Of a stretch of DNA of 64,000 nucleotides, positions 48,901 to 60,753 are shown piece by piece. The stretch is from the NCBI GenBank assembly GCA_021904315.1, contig CM038922.1, positions 12,003,347 to 12,067,346 of the forward strand. The letters run 5' to 3'. How positions within the stretch are numbered: the first letter of the stretch is position 1; every line of letters begins with the position of its first letter. Position numbers and translations under genes: made by a program. This DNA comes from Sphagnum magellanicum (Eukaryota > Streptophyta > Sphagnopsida > Sphagnales > Sphagnaceae). The notes beneath the pieces were generated by a model. It ran no database searches. It was not told the DNA's origin and saw only the letters and a list, made by a program, of their open reading frames with translations.

Positions 48901-49860
48901 TTTATATTATTGTGCTTAAAATTATCAAAGTGTTTTTAAGATTTGATTTTGTTTAGTTCGACCTCACAACCCTAACTTGCCACCAAAGTGCTGCAACAAT
49001 TGTCAATCAATTCCCAATACAATAGAAACCAAAGACCCACACCTATTTACTAACACCACATCTTCCTTATTCTCTTCCTCCCCTTCCCACCACCTAATCA
49101 AGATTACAAACATGTGCAATAACACCTAAATCAAATGGATCACAACAAAGGTTATAACATCTTGTTAATGTTACATGCCCACAACCTCCCTCCTTTTGTT
49201 TTATTTTGTTGTGCACTACCATGTTAGCACTTAAAACCATTGTTTTCTACACACACAAACCTAATAACATAGCAACCTTCCTAAAATTTGCATAACCTCC
49301 AAACATTTGAATAACACAAAACTATTAACAATTTCAACCTTAAAACTTCACTTTACAAAATTGAAAACAATATCACATAGGTCAATGAACCTTTTTTTCC
49401 TTCAATGTGTGAACACTTTCCACATTAAGAAAAATTGTTTGGCCTTGTGTTCACCCCTCATCCTTGCCTCCTCCATCCTTTTTATGTTGTGCAAAATGAC
49501 TGAATTAAGAATATTTTCAATTTTTTGTTTTTACAAAACTACAACCTATGCCTCCATTAACACCTTTAAAAAAATGTTCAATCATAATTTGGTTACCAAG
49601 CTCCATGTCACCCCTAATTCCCTCCATCATAACTCATACTCAAGCTCTCATCATCTCATTCCAATGTTCAATAAAGTTGGTTTTTTATGAAGTTGCCAAT
49701 TAATTTTAGGCTTTTGACAATAACCTATCTTCTATCCTCTTTAGGGTTATATATTCCTTGGTATGTTTATTATTGGGATGTTGCCTTTAAAAAATTGTAT
49801 AATTGTTGAAACATTTGTTTTGTTGATAATGTTGATGTTTACAAGCATTCCCATAATACA
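42945..49860. other. Long stretch without a supported gene
   Basis: Includes (CT)n at 44139-44158, (GA)n at 44276-44292 and long AT-rich parts. Open frames at 46570-46863 (minus) and 49307-49690 (plus) are AT-biased and match nothing known. Missing 5' exons of the rhomboid gene could lie here, but I could not recognise them. Confidence 0.4.
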
Positions 49861-50084
49861 AATGAACCTTATGGTGAGACCTCAGGGTCCCATACGGACC
49901 TTGGCCTCCCATAAATGCTATAGCACCATCAGTATTCATCAAATTCAGAAAACAAAGGCGGCAATCGACTCCTCTCGTTGAGATCTATCTAGAACCATAA
50001 AGACCTTTTCCAGTTGATATGGTGACTTAATGTGTTGTATTGACTAGTCTGGCTTCAAGGCTATGATGAATACTTGGAGAAGAA

Positions 50085-52440
50085 CTATAGTATCAATTTT
50101 TGAGGTGGTCCTGACACGTCGACCACATTCTTCTTAGGGCGTCTTGGCCTTGCTTTGACTGGCGCTGATGGAGCTAGTGTGTTTGGCATTGATTCCACCA
50201 TTGCATCTATCGTTACAAACTGCCACTTCTTCTTACGCATTACTGGGTGCCTACTCCTGCTCGTTGTCGATCTACATGCGGAGAGCACCAAGATTCTTGA
50301 GATGCCATTTCTTCTTATGCATCGCTAGGGGTGCCTACTCCTGCTCGTTGTTGATCTGTGCATGAGGAGCACCAGGAATCTTGGGGTAGTATAGCAAGTG
50401 CTCGAGGGGAATTGAGAAGTAATTTTTGCCTAGGGAGATTAGCTTTATCTCAGTGAATGATAACACAGGTGCAATCGACAAATAGATGGGTAGGAACATT
50501 GCCTGTTCAATTATGATGGCGGCGACGTTGAACAAATTAGATAGAAATGATTGACGGGTCAAGCTGATATTCATGGCATTTACCAGTGGTACGTTGACGG
50601 CCTCATTGTCTGGCGTTGAGCACAAGGATTGCATGCTAACATGGCCTTCATCGAACTCAAAGAAGTAATTGAACGTATATCGAATAGGTAGCGACTTGAA
50701 GTGTTTCTTGAAGATGGGACCCCAATTGACATAACACGAGTGCCGCGCATCACGATGATCAATGAAGCTTGCGTTAACCCCTTTGACTTCGTTGACGGCT
50801 TCAACGATCGCCATTGGAGAGTAGAAGTTTTTGCCCTTCATCACATTGTGGCACCATGCAATGACCCGATCGACAATATTATGGGAATGTCCTGGGATCA
50901 AGTACACTAACACGACCTTTGAGTAGAACAAGATGGAGAGTAAAGTGAAGAACTGCATGACAAGTTGCAACTTGTTTTGACCGACATAGTTGTTGAGGAT
51001 TACGAGTAGAATTTTCTGCATTGCTATCTTACGGCTTAGTAGCGTTTTGAATTTCTCTAGATGGTAGGTGAATCGCAAGCTACATAGGGCATCAACATTC
51101 TTGCCTTGAGTTCGCTCATCATAGAAGAATACATCGGTGTTGTTGCTAGTCAGGTCGGTAACCATAAAATTCAACTCCATGAGGTTAAAGTTGAAATAAT
51201 CGGCCAATGGCCATGAATATCCATAATGAGGCATGGCAAAACTACCACCAAAATCTTTGATCTAGATCTGAATTTGAGGCGCAACAATTGAGAGAGTCAT
51301 GTCGTTGTCACCACCATCATCATCACAATGTTCATCATCATAGTGATTAGGGATTATGGTAGGTGGAACAGGCTGATCAGGGGCATGATGCTTGATGAAC
51401 TCTTTCACGAAATTTGACACCATGCGGCGTTGACCAATGGCGACATCCAAATGCATCTCCTTTTCCATCAGTAGGCAATCGCATTCGTTAGTAGGAAGGT
51501 CATCGTCCTTGAGCTAGATATTGATTCGAACATAGTAGTCATATGCATCTTCGACTGAACGAGCTAAGTGAAGGCCAAGATAGAAAAGGTGCATGTACTG
51601 AATCCATTTCAAATATGATACAATGCAAGCACCATCATTGGAGGTTTCAATCTTGGCCTTGTAGCGTTGGTGCAACTTTGTGAAAGTTAGAGTTGCATCA
51701 ATAAGATACTGCTTCGGGCGACGATGTGTGTAGGGCAACCCGTCCTCAACCTCCCATGTTTCAGCATCTACCTTGATCTTGTTCAGGTCACTATTGTGGA
51801 TTACATGAGCAGGAATGTGAGCGGGATGACGGGTATGCAGCGTGTTGATGCCATTTTTAGGACGTTACGCAATCGATTGATCCTAGTGCCGTCGATTGGA
51901 ATGATGGCTTGAATCTTGCGTTTCGAATATCCACTCTGGAGAAGATTGATTATAATGTATTCCGACTATTGCCATTTGGAACTGGACTGATGTGTTGCCA
52001 TGGAAATCCAATCGGCCTGGATCTGAAAAAATCGCCTCTTGACCCATCTTTGAAATGACCCATTATAGCATGTTCGCCTTGCAATTTGATGGAGGGCGAC
52101 GTTGTTGCTGTGGCACAGTCTGACGGGAACCACCGATTTCGCCTAATCGGTGCTAAACATCATGAGCCTGTAACATTGACATTGACGTAACATTGTTGTT
52201 TGATGGTGCACGGGCCAATGTCACTGCGGATTCAATTGGAGAAGGAATAACAACCTCTAATGCTGCTGGTGCCGCGTCCATATCAGTTAGGTAGCCAGTG
52301 ATAATACTCTTCCATCTATGGGCCAAAAAACAGTTAGGGAATCTGACGAAAAATTCTTCTATCGCAACCCTAACCTTGGGCTCGTGACCAAGGCGAAGGG
52401 CTTGCAAGAGGGCGAGACAATAGGGAGACCCGGGAGATGC
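50085..52440 (-). pseudogene. DUF7869-type DDE-like transposon protein, decayed
   Basis: Reads right to left as one broken gene. The N-terminal part contains RLGHEPKVRVAIEEFFVRFP and LAHRWKS (52407-52300). A middle part (51738-51514) follows, then an acidic linker (51468-51262). The longest open part, 51234-50335, has MPHYGYSWPLADYFN, VFFYDER, GKNVDALCSLRF, NNYVGQNK, YLIPGHSHN and FNYFFEFDEGHVSM, as in the DUF7869 family of transposon proteins. The usual LDN before GQNK is LNN, so a likely catalytic Asp is lost. A basic tail (KARPRRPKKN) lies at 50085-50291. Stops and a duplication interrupt the frame. Confidence 0.72.
50220..50388 (-). repeat. ~86-bp tandem duplication in the DUF7869-type gene
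   Basis: TGCCACTTCTTCTTACGCAT...GAGCACCAAGATTCTTGAG (50220-50305) is repeated as TGCCATTTCTTCTTATGCAT...GAGCACCAGGAATCTTGGGG (50306-50388). It breaks the protein near its C-terminus. Confidence 0.8.
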
Positions 52441-53460
52441 ATTTTATACTCGTGGGAGTGCAAGAGAGTGTGAGAGAATGAACCTTCACACTCCCAAGGC
52501 AATTCCCACTTGGGGAGTTGGAGTCCTGAAGGACTCTCGAATCTTCAGGGAGCGATTGCAGGGGTCAAAACCCATTGGTTTGAAGAGTTTTTTATATCAT
52601 TAGAAAGCTATTGAAATGTAAATGTTTAAAATGGGCTCGCATCACCCATTTGAACATTTGAAACACAAGTTATCACCAAAAGAAAGGCCAGGAGTCAAAT
52701 TGGTAGTTTGACTCCCAACCACTAAAAGTCAAAAATTGACCTTATTTCCATGCGTGCAGGTGACGTGCAACATACCATTGGAAATCTTTCGACAAGGGCT
52801 ACAACTTTGTTTTAGTCCTCATCTCAATCAGAGGTCTACACACAAAGTTATGGGGCCCCAAAGTCGCGAGAGTCTTAACTTTGGCAATTTTGGGACTCCC
52901 ACTTGGGAGTCTAGAGACAAAAAGCCATTTGGATCTGGGCCTCGTGGAGAGGCACATAGTATATTATAAGGGGGAAGGTGGTGGCTTCCCCCAAGTCCGG
53001 GCAGTGGTGAGTCTTATGAGTCCGAGTTTGCCCGTGGCTTGTTCTAGCATCAAAAGTGTTCCAACTATGCAGTAATCACCTTGTGTTGGTTTTATACAAG
53101 TTCGTGTGAATAGTTGATGCTTGTCACTCTTCCTAGTCCCATCCTGGAGTTCCAGCATGCCCCTCTACCCCTCAAAGTGCTGTAAGCCAGGAACGTGCCC
53201 CGATTATTTGCTCTTCCACTGTTTTCAGTTTGGACTCACATTTGAGTCCATCAAGGAGCCTGGGGGTGCGTCATCCTCCACCTCCCTGTACGCTTGCATC
53301 ACGACGCTTAACGGTTTGCTTCGCCAATTGTCATTGTTATGATACCCAATCAAGCAATGCATGCGACCGTTCAATGTTTCATAACACTCCTCCTCACTCA
53401 TCATTGATGATTGGTTAATGCGACAGTGGAATGCGCAGCAGGTAGGACCCCACACCCAAA
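52441..53460 (-). other. Flank of the DUF7869-type element; unidentified open frames
   Basis: A palindrome, GACTCCCAAGTGGGAGTC (minus strand), lies near 52895-52912, and related TGGGAGTGCAAGAG motifs lie near 52452-52475. Minus-strand open frames at 53225-53455 and 52964-53158 look more protein-like than their surroundings (for example MSEEECYETLNGRMHCLIGY) but I do not recognise them. Confidence 0.3.
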
Positions 53461-56400
53461 AAAATAAATAAATTGCCCATTTGAAGATGGGTTTATTTGG
53501 GACCCCAAGGTCCTGCCATAAGGTTCAAATGCATCTTGACAATATTATTTACAAGCATTTTGATAATACTAAAATAATATCCTAACAACATCTTTGATAC
53601 CCATAAGACTACAAATAGCCTTGGCCACCTATGGAAATTTGGTAGGGCTTCCCTAGTCATGCCAATTGAGATACCAATGGTTTTAACTTACTAGAGCCAA
53701 TACCTACCCAATAACTTATTTGGCTACTTAAAGTCTTATATTTGTGTCTAACACACATAATTGTATGTGGAGTAAGTTCACAATGGGGATAACAACACGT
53801 GTAAAAAGTGATAAACATTAATTTCCTAAACATACCATGGGAACCTTTAAATAAGTTTGGAATGAATTTGAACAATGATTTTAATGTGCCCAAAAGTAGT
53901 ATTAGAATATTGTAATCAATGCTTTCATTGCTTTTCCTTCTTTAAAAATGATTTGAAAATGACATTTTCTTGAATATAATTGATATACATCTTTACACAA
54001 TAGTGTAATGTGACATCTTTTGAGTCATAACAATTAATGCAATTTTTCATGTAGAATATTGTTAATCATGGAAATATTTGCCTACAACCAATCATTTTCT
54101 ACCACATTAGCTTGATTGATCAACTCATCATTTTCCAAGCAAGCATTTAAAAATCAGGTAAGTAAGCATTGGTCATTTTATTGTGAACTTACCTTGCCAC
54201 ATGACTTGAGCAATAACCTTTTAAGAATAACAATCATTCATACATCAAAGAAAGCCCATTGGCAAAAAGTCATTCCAAGGGACTTCATAGAAATAGATCA
54301 TATAGGTAAAGATTAGGAAATCAGATCTATCAAAGTGGCAAATTGACAAGGATAGGCATTCAACTTGGTAAAAATTCCAATGCAAAAGCCCTCATCTTAT
54401 TTTGAGCTCTTGTCCAAGCGATTTTAATTGCCCAAGGACATAGTAATTTTAAAGGACTAACCAAACCAAAAATAAGATATAAAAAACTGTCGGATCTAAG
54501 TTTGAAGGAAACATAATTGCAACAAAAGAGTTAGCTAACTACTACAAGTTATGTTGTTCAAGAAATGGGAACAAATATTGTTCCCCTAATGTCAGATTGC
54601 CATTTTAATGTAATATATGCCACAATAAACACTACATATATTACGTTGTAATGAATGAAACCACAAAGTTACCTCACATGTGTCATGAGCCTTGGCTTTT
54701 CATGTGAGAAAGCCACATTCTCTTGTAGTGGAGGTCAAATGAAAAGAAGAAAATTTTGTTGGCATTTTTGTTTCTGTCATGTGGTTCTTTCCAATGTTGA
54801 CCACCTATGGTTCCTTGACTGCATGGTTATCTAACTCTTTCCTCATCCGTAACCATAGGTAAGTGGATATATGTTGGGTATATAATCTTGACACAAGTTT
54901 GTACCCCCAATTATGATGACCACACAATACTGGTGTGAAGTGTGAATCAGAGCCATGAGATTTGAGCAAAGCAAATGCAAATTTGGGTATGAAATGGGCA
55001 CAGGGGTTTAAAAAATTTTAAATTTGCTAACAGTGGGGGAAGGGTTTAGGCCCTTAGGGTTTTATGGGCTTGGATGACCCACCATAGCAGCAGTCACACA
55101 CCTGTTAGGAAGGGAAGGGTTTGTCACTTTGTCAGCAGTGGGGCCAAGGAGTAAGAAGTATGTGTTGTTCCATTTCCTTTATGCAAAGATGAGTTGGGAA
55201 GGAAATCACAGTAAAGCAGTCCAAACAGTGGCCAATTTGACAAGTTTTCAGTCTGGAATTTGTGGCACATCGACGGTGTAAGTACCTCCAACAGAGTTTC
55301 ATCATGCAAAAGGGGCGGCAACAAAAGCTTTCCCCTCATCACTGGCCGACTGCTCTTTTAGCTTAGGGACATGCAAGCAAGCAAGCAAGCTGTGGGAGTC
55401 ATGACAAATCTTTCACAACAACGTGAAGGCTATTGAAAAAGGACCCCACAATCCATCCATCAAAATCCTAAAATGAAAACTGACAAAAAATACCCATCAA
55501 TTGATGGCAAAGGATTGAAGCACAACACTCCCAGGGGAAAAATTGTGATCCGCTCTTTTCTCTGGTGGTGGTGACTGCAATATGATTTCTTCAGACACAT
55601 ACTATACTACTCACTCGCCATTCAAGTGCCATCCCAGTCCACCCTTGAGACTAGGCTCATCATCCTCATCAGGGCTGACAAATACTGAAATACTTTTCAT
55701 TCATTAAGGGCTGACATGATACCCTTATATGAACTCCAATCCATCTTTTCAGAAACTCACTCCTGCAATTTTTGAAAAAGCTTGGGAAAATGTGACCAGC
55801 TAGCTGGTCACTCTGCATTCAAAGTAATGCATATAGTTCACCTCAAGATTTGGGAAAGGATCTAGATATCCTGTTCTCTTTCTCAGCACCTATTTTTAGA
55901 ACATAACCCCATTTTTGGACAACTCTAAATGTCCCATCTAACTTTGCTAACGGTGCCAGAAAATGGGTTGCAACGCCCTGTGCAGTTCTGTTGCACGATT
56001 TGACTAAAAACTTGAGAAGCCAAAAATAAACAAATAATCAAATGCAGTTTTCAAACAGCAAGAAATATGCTAGTGGTAATAACAAAATCCTCCTTCCTCC
56101 TTTCTGGTGGTGGGTTTTGAATTTCAGTGAGAGCTTGAAGAACATGTCAAAACTTTTTGCTACAGGTAGACCATCAAAACATGAACCATGCGAAGGACAA
56201 AACAACAAGCCCCATGAGAGAGAAATTTGATGATAGAGGAGTATAACATCCTCTCCCATCCATTTTCTAGCTGAATCCTGACTGGAATAGTATTTTGGGT
56301 GGATGGGCAATACAGTTGGACTCTTTTTAGTTTAGCAAGCAACCGCTGATGTTACTTGCTACAAAGGGAATTTTGGATGTGGGACAACAAACAAACAAAA

Positions 56401-58865
56401 CATTCTTCAACTAGGTAGTTGGTAAGGTAAGCCTGTGCAGGTAGTTTTCAAAAGTATAATTATGGTCCATGCTTGTAGATCTGGAGAGGAGGTTAGAAAG
56501 CAGGCTTTATTATGGGCTTATTCATGGCCTCCAGTCCGAGTACTGACACCTCACACCTCCAGTTCGGTCCTATCTTTTCATTCTTCTTTCCAGATCTGTG
56601 TTGGGTCCCACCTTTCTCACGTGTTCATTAAACGAAATTTTTTTTTCATGCGAGTCCAGTTCCAAATTTCTTCCATTCCAGTCCAAATTTTCTTTCATCA
56701 ACAGTCCATTACCATAAGTTGTGCTCTCACCACAAATATATGAGCAACATGAAATGATCACAAACTGTGTCACTGTTTTTTGGGCTCCTTCGAAAGACAG
56801 TGTCCAGTAAGTTAGCAACTCTTTGTGACAAAAGATCAGTTGCCTCAATTGTTTCAAGGAATGTGTGACAATTGAATCGCATAAAAATTTGTGACATTTT
56901 TATTTTTGACAAATAATATATACCTATTTACAAAGGCCTGACCAAATGGTGGTCGCAGTTAGCTTTCTCTGAATCTTGAACACATACTTGTCCATGTATC
57001 CTGTTACCGACTAATCTCAAATCACCAGGCTCAGAGTCCATGATGCCCAAAGGTTCATGAAATTACATAAATTTCAGAATCAGTTTAAAAAATTGTAAAG
57101 ACCGGCTGGGGCAGCATTCTTTGGTTGTTTGGCAAATTTTCATATCCTGGTGACCAAAGACAAAAAGCCAGTGCCATAGATACAGAAGGTTTTTCTGCCA
57201 AAAAAAATGGGCCACTGTCATCATATTATGGGTATTTTTTTTGAAATCACCATATTCAGAGAATAGGTTCCTCCATGTTGCCAAAATATAACATGATTCC
57301 TAAACTTTTGTACTTTCCTTTGTGACTTGTAGCCAAATGTGGCTAAGTTTTCTTGTGGATGATCGCCAACCCACCACCTACATCACAACTTTGGAAACAA
57401 AAGAAACCCCACTGGACTGGGGTGGAAAAAGACGGGAGTGGCAGAGTCAATCAAGAAAGGTTGAATGAACAAAATGTACGGGAATTGGTCCACACCCAAC
57501 CATAGACTTTCTCCAACATATACTTAATTGCGGTGGAAGCAGAATCCCTTGTTACTGTGGCCCAGAACTACATTATTCGGGTTTGGGACGTCACCTTGCA
57601 ATCACCACCTATATAACCCAGGTCCTGAGTCCCCTGACAATTTTGCTATTGGCTGCAAACCTGGGTTAACCAAAGGTGGATAGGCGTAAGTAGTATATGT
57701 GCACCCCACACATCTGCATGGCAGGGCTTTCCATATCTGTCAATACTTTGTTACTTATAAGAATGTGACACGGTTGCAATGCACAGCCACCGACCACATG
57801 TTTCACTATTACACACTGAGAGAGAGAGAGAGAAAGCATCATGTTACAAAAAGTTTTGTGAATAAGAATCAAAATTGGCCTGGCACTTCAACTGTGCACA
57901 TCACATGGCAACTCCAATTTGGGGTTGTCCCAGGCCACTGCAAAGGTCGAGAGGGCACATGGCTTGCGCCATTAGCTTCTCACATGGAGGATGGGAAGGG
58001 TGTAATTTGCTTTGGGAATTGGGCAATCAGCCGTTTGTTCAAAACTTGGGTTTGTAGTACTGGGCACAATATTATCGGTTCAACAATCTAGTACTCACCT
58101 CAATGGAATTCTTTGACAACAAGAGAGAAGAAAGAGGGGGTGGGGATGGCACAGGAACAACAGAGACTTCCATGGCACACACACTACATATGCACAAATT
58201 GTCAGGCCAAAGTTCACCTTGAATGACCACAGCATGTTTTCATCAATAAAATTGGATGAAGCTAAGTCCTGCAGGGTGGGACAGAGGAAAGCTTTATGGA
58301 CAAACACAAATACCATGGAACCAGCAGCAATGCAGACATTCTCAAGGTAATACTTTGGGTAACAGAGTAGTTCTTTATTCCATACACCAGCTGACTATGG
58401 AGTCTCTAATTGCAGTATTTAAAAAAATTCTTCTTCCTTTTCTTTTCCTCAATTTTGTGATGTAGCAGATGGGGCAATCATTCATAAGTACATTTAGCCA
58501 AATTTGGCTATAAACAGGATATGAAAATAAAAAATTTAAGCACCCTTCTAGATTTTTGTCTTTTTGCTAAAAACATTGGCAGCAACAAATTCTTGGCTCT
58601 ATTGTGGAGGCTCTATTGTGGATGCTCTATAGACTTTAGACTAAGGAGACTGCTTTGGCTTTTGCTCATTTTAAATTTCTAAATTGCAACTTGCCCCACT
58701 TTTGCAGACCTTGTCCAGCTTAGATTACTGGTTTTGATTCACCTTTTGTTGTTAGTAGAAGGAACTTGCAAAATGTTGGATGTCAACATCCTATCAAGTT
58801 GCTTTTACCTTGGATATTTGTGCTTCATGCATTTTAATTTTTTGGAATTATAAGATACTTGACTT
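53461..58865. other. No supported gene
   Basis: Mixed AT-rich DNA with simple repeats: (GCAA)n at 55373-55390 and (GA)n at 57818-57834. A possible CACTA-type end, CTTGTAGTG, lies at 54726-54734. No conserved domain was seen in the open frames. Confidence 0.4.
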
Positions 58866-59200
58866 CAGGTTAGTTAAGTAATTCATTATATGTGATGTTC
58901 ACCCTAGTTAGGTGGAGGTAACATTTGCATGTGGGATGCTCATGTATAATTCATTAAGAGTAGGTCACAAGTCAAGGTGGATTATCAAGTTTTGAGCAAC
59001 TTGTGTGATCATAGTAGTAAATGACATGGATTTTAGATGGAATATAAAATTAACAAAATATGATTTCATTTTTTGACTAACCATATATGTATTGTCTTCT
59101 GTAACTATCATGCAATTTTAATTTGGTCAACACTTACAACAAGTGATGTGTTGTGACATGGTAGCATTTTGGGATCTTTCGAGTTCTCTTAATGAAAATT
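58866..59200 (+). repeat. Direct repeat, copy 1 (candidate copia LTR or flank)
   Basis: Blocks GTTAGTTAAGTAATTCATTA...GGTGGAGGTAACATTTGCAT (58868-58930) and TAAATGACATGGATTTTAGATGG...CCATATATGTATTGTC (59020-59100) recur at 63415-63480 and 63236-63316, but in the opposite order. A third block (~59670-59790) recurs at 63550-63630. Confidence 0.6.
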
Positions 59201-59889
59201 TGAAAAAATCCTAATCCTTTAATTCATATGGTTGTCTGTGACACATGGCACATCCAAAATATTTTGACATGTATTTTTAATGAAATATATTTAAAAATTC
59301 CAAATCATCCAAGTAGGAAAGTAGGTATGTAGCGAGGCTAAGCTAAGTAGGTTGCCTAGACCTAGGCTAAGTAAGTAGGACTCTCTTAAGACAAGGATTC
59401 TATTTTATTTTGGGTTCAACCTTTATGGTCAAGCTTAGTTGATTCATTCATTTCAAATGACATTATTTTTGGAATGTTTATAGTGCACACCTATTTATAT
59501 TGTTTACAAAGTTGAAAATAAAATAAAACATATGAGATAAAAAATTTAATGACAACTTAGTCACAATTGTCAAAATAGGTAACAATTGCAAAAATTTGTA
59601 AATGACATATAGTTGCATGAAATTGCAAATATAATGATTACATTTTGGCAAATTTCCTTTATTGTATAAAATTTGTGGTAGCTTGTGTGATCCTAAGGTT
59701 GGGTGGAATGCTCATTGTAAATGTGTTTTACTCAACTCTATTATTTCATTGATCCACTATCAATTTCCAACATGCTATGAAAGCAACATTATTTTTGAAA
59801 GAATGAGAATTTGTGTTGCATGCTATAGTTGTTCATTCAAAAGTTTTGCAATTCTAAGTACATGTTTTTTGGTTGTGTTTTAGTCATAA

Positions 59890-60753
59890 TCATGGCACTT
59901 ACTTTTGACAACTTCTAGTGGCAATAATTTTCATACTTGGAAGATGTACATGAGAAAGATTTGGGGGATATCACCTTAAGAGAACTATTGCCACGAAAGA
60001 TTGAGTTTGGAAAAAATGTTTTTGACCAAGGCATTCATGAAAAAACAATTATTGCCAAATTGTTCAAGGCAACCAATTCAAAGGTTTTTCATATAGGTGG
60101 CTAAAACAAGCAATATTAAACTTTTACAATTACTTTGTTTATCTTTGTAGTTTGTAAAGATATTTGGTTCATCGATTCTAAAGCTTCACAACATTTCACC
60201 TTTCAAAATTAAGTATTTTCAATTTTTAAAGGTTTTACTTTTAGTCACAAAATAAAGCTTAGAGACAACATTACCTTTGATGTGTGAGAGAAAGGGTCTA
60301 TTGTTTTCAAATTGCAAAATGGGATTTTCAAGTTCATTGGAGATGTATTATATGTCCCAAAGTTGGCAAGAATCTATAATTGGTCAATCAATTAATTTAA
60401 AAAAAACTTCAAGGTGAAATTTGAAAGCAATAAATCTTGGTTGAAATTTTTAAATTTAAACAAGGCGATTGTTGAAGTTGTTCAAGAAGGGAGGTTATAC
60501 AAGTTAGTTGGAGTTGTTCAATCTTTGGTTGTAGATTATAGCATTAAATTGAAGAAAAATAATTTATGGCACCATAAACTTGGACATGTCTTTATGTATG
60601 GTGTAATTATTTTGGCAAAATTTTTTTTTATTAAAGGATTGAATTTCAATGGAAATCATGACTTGAGTTTAGTGATGGATGTGTGTATCCATCACAAAAA
60701 CTCCATTTCCTTTGAATGGGGGTATTCGTGCAAAAACAATATTTGAACTTGTG
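59890..60753 (+). pseudogene. Ty1/copia gag-protease-GAG_pre-integrase remnant
   Basis: From an ATG at 59893: a gag-like start (MALTFDNF, then in another frame NNFHTWKMYMRKIWG). Near 60160-60200 is WFIDSKASQHFTF, matching the copia protease motif W-x-x-DSGAS-x-H but with Lys for Gly. GDVLYVPKLAR follows (~60340). A pre-integrase zinc region reads LWHHKLGHVFMYGVIILAK (~60565-60620) and ends RAKTIFELV at 60753. Stops and frameshifts are frequent. The gene resumes at 62921 after a nested insertion. Confidence 0.8.

Noticed and set aside
49307-49690. 127-codon plus-strand open frame
   Set aside because: AT-biased, rich in Asn/Ile/Phe/Lys, with no recognisable motif; typical of chance in this DNA.
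54539-54734. Possible 196-bp CACTA-type MITE (TACTACAAG...CTTGTAGTG)
   Set aside because: The ends differ beyond the first bases and the flanks show no 3-bp duplication.
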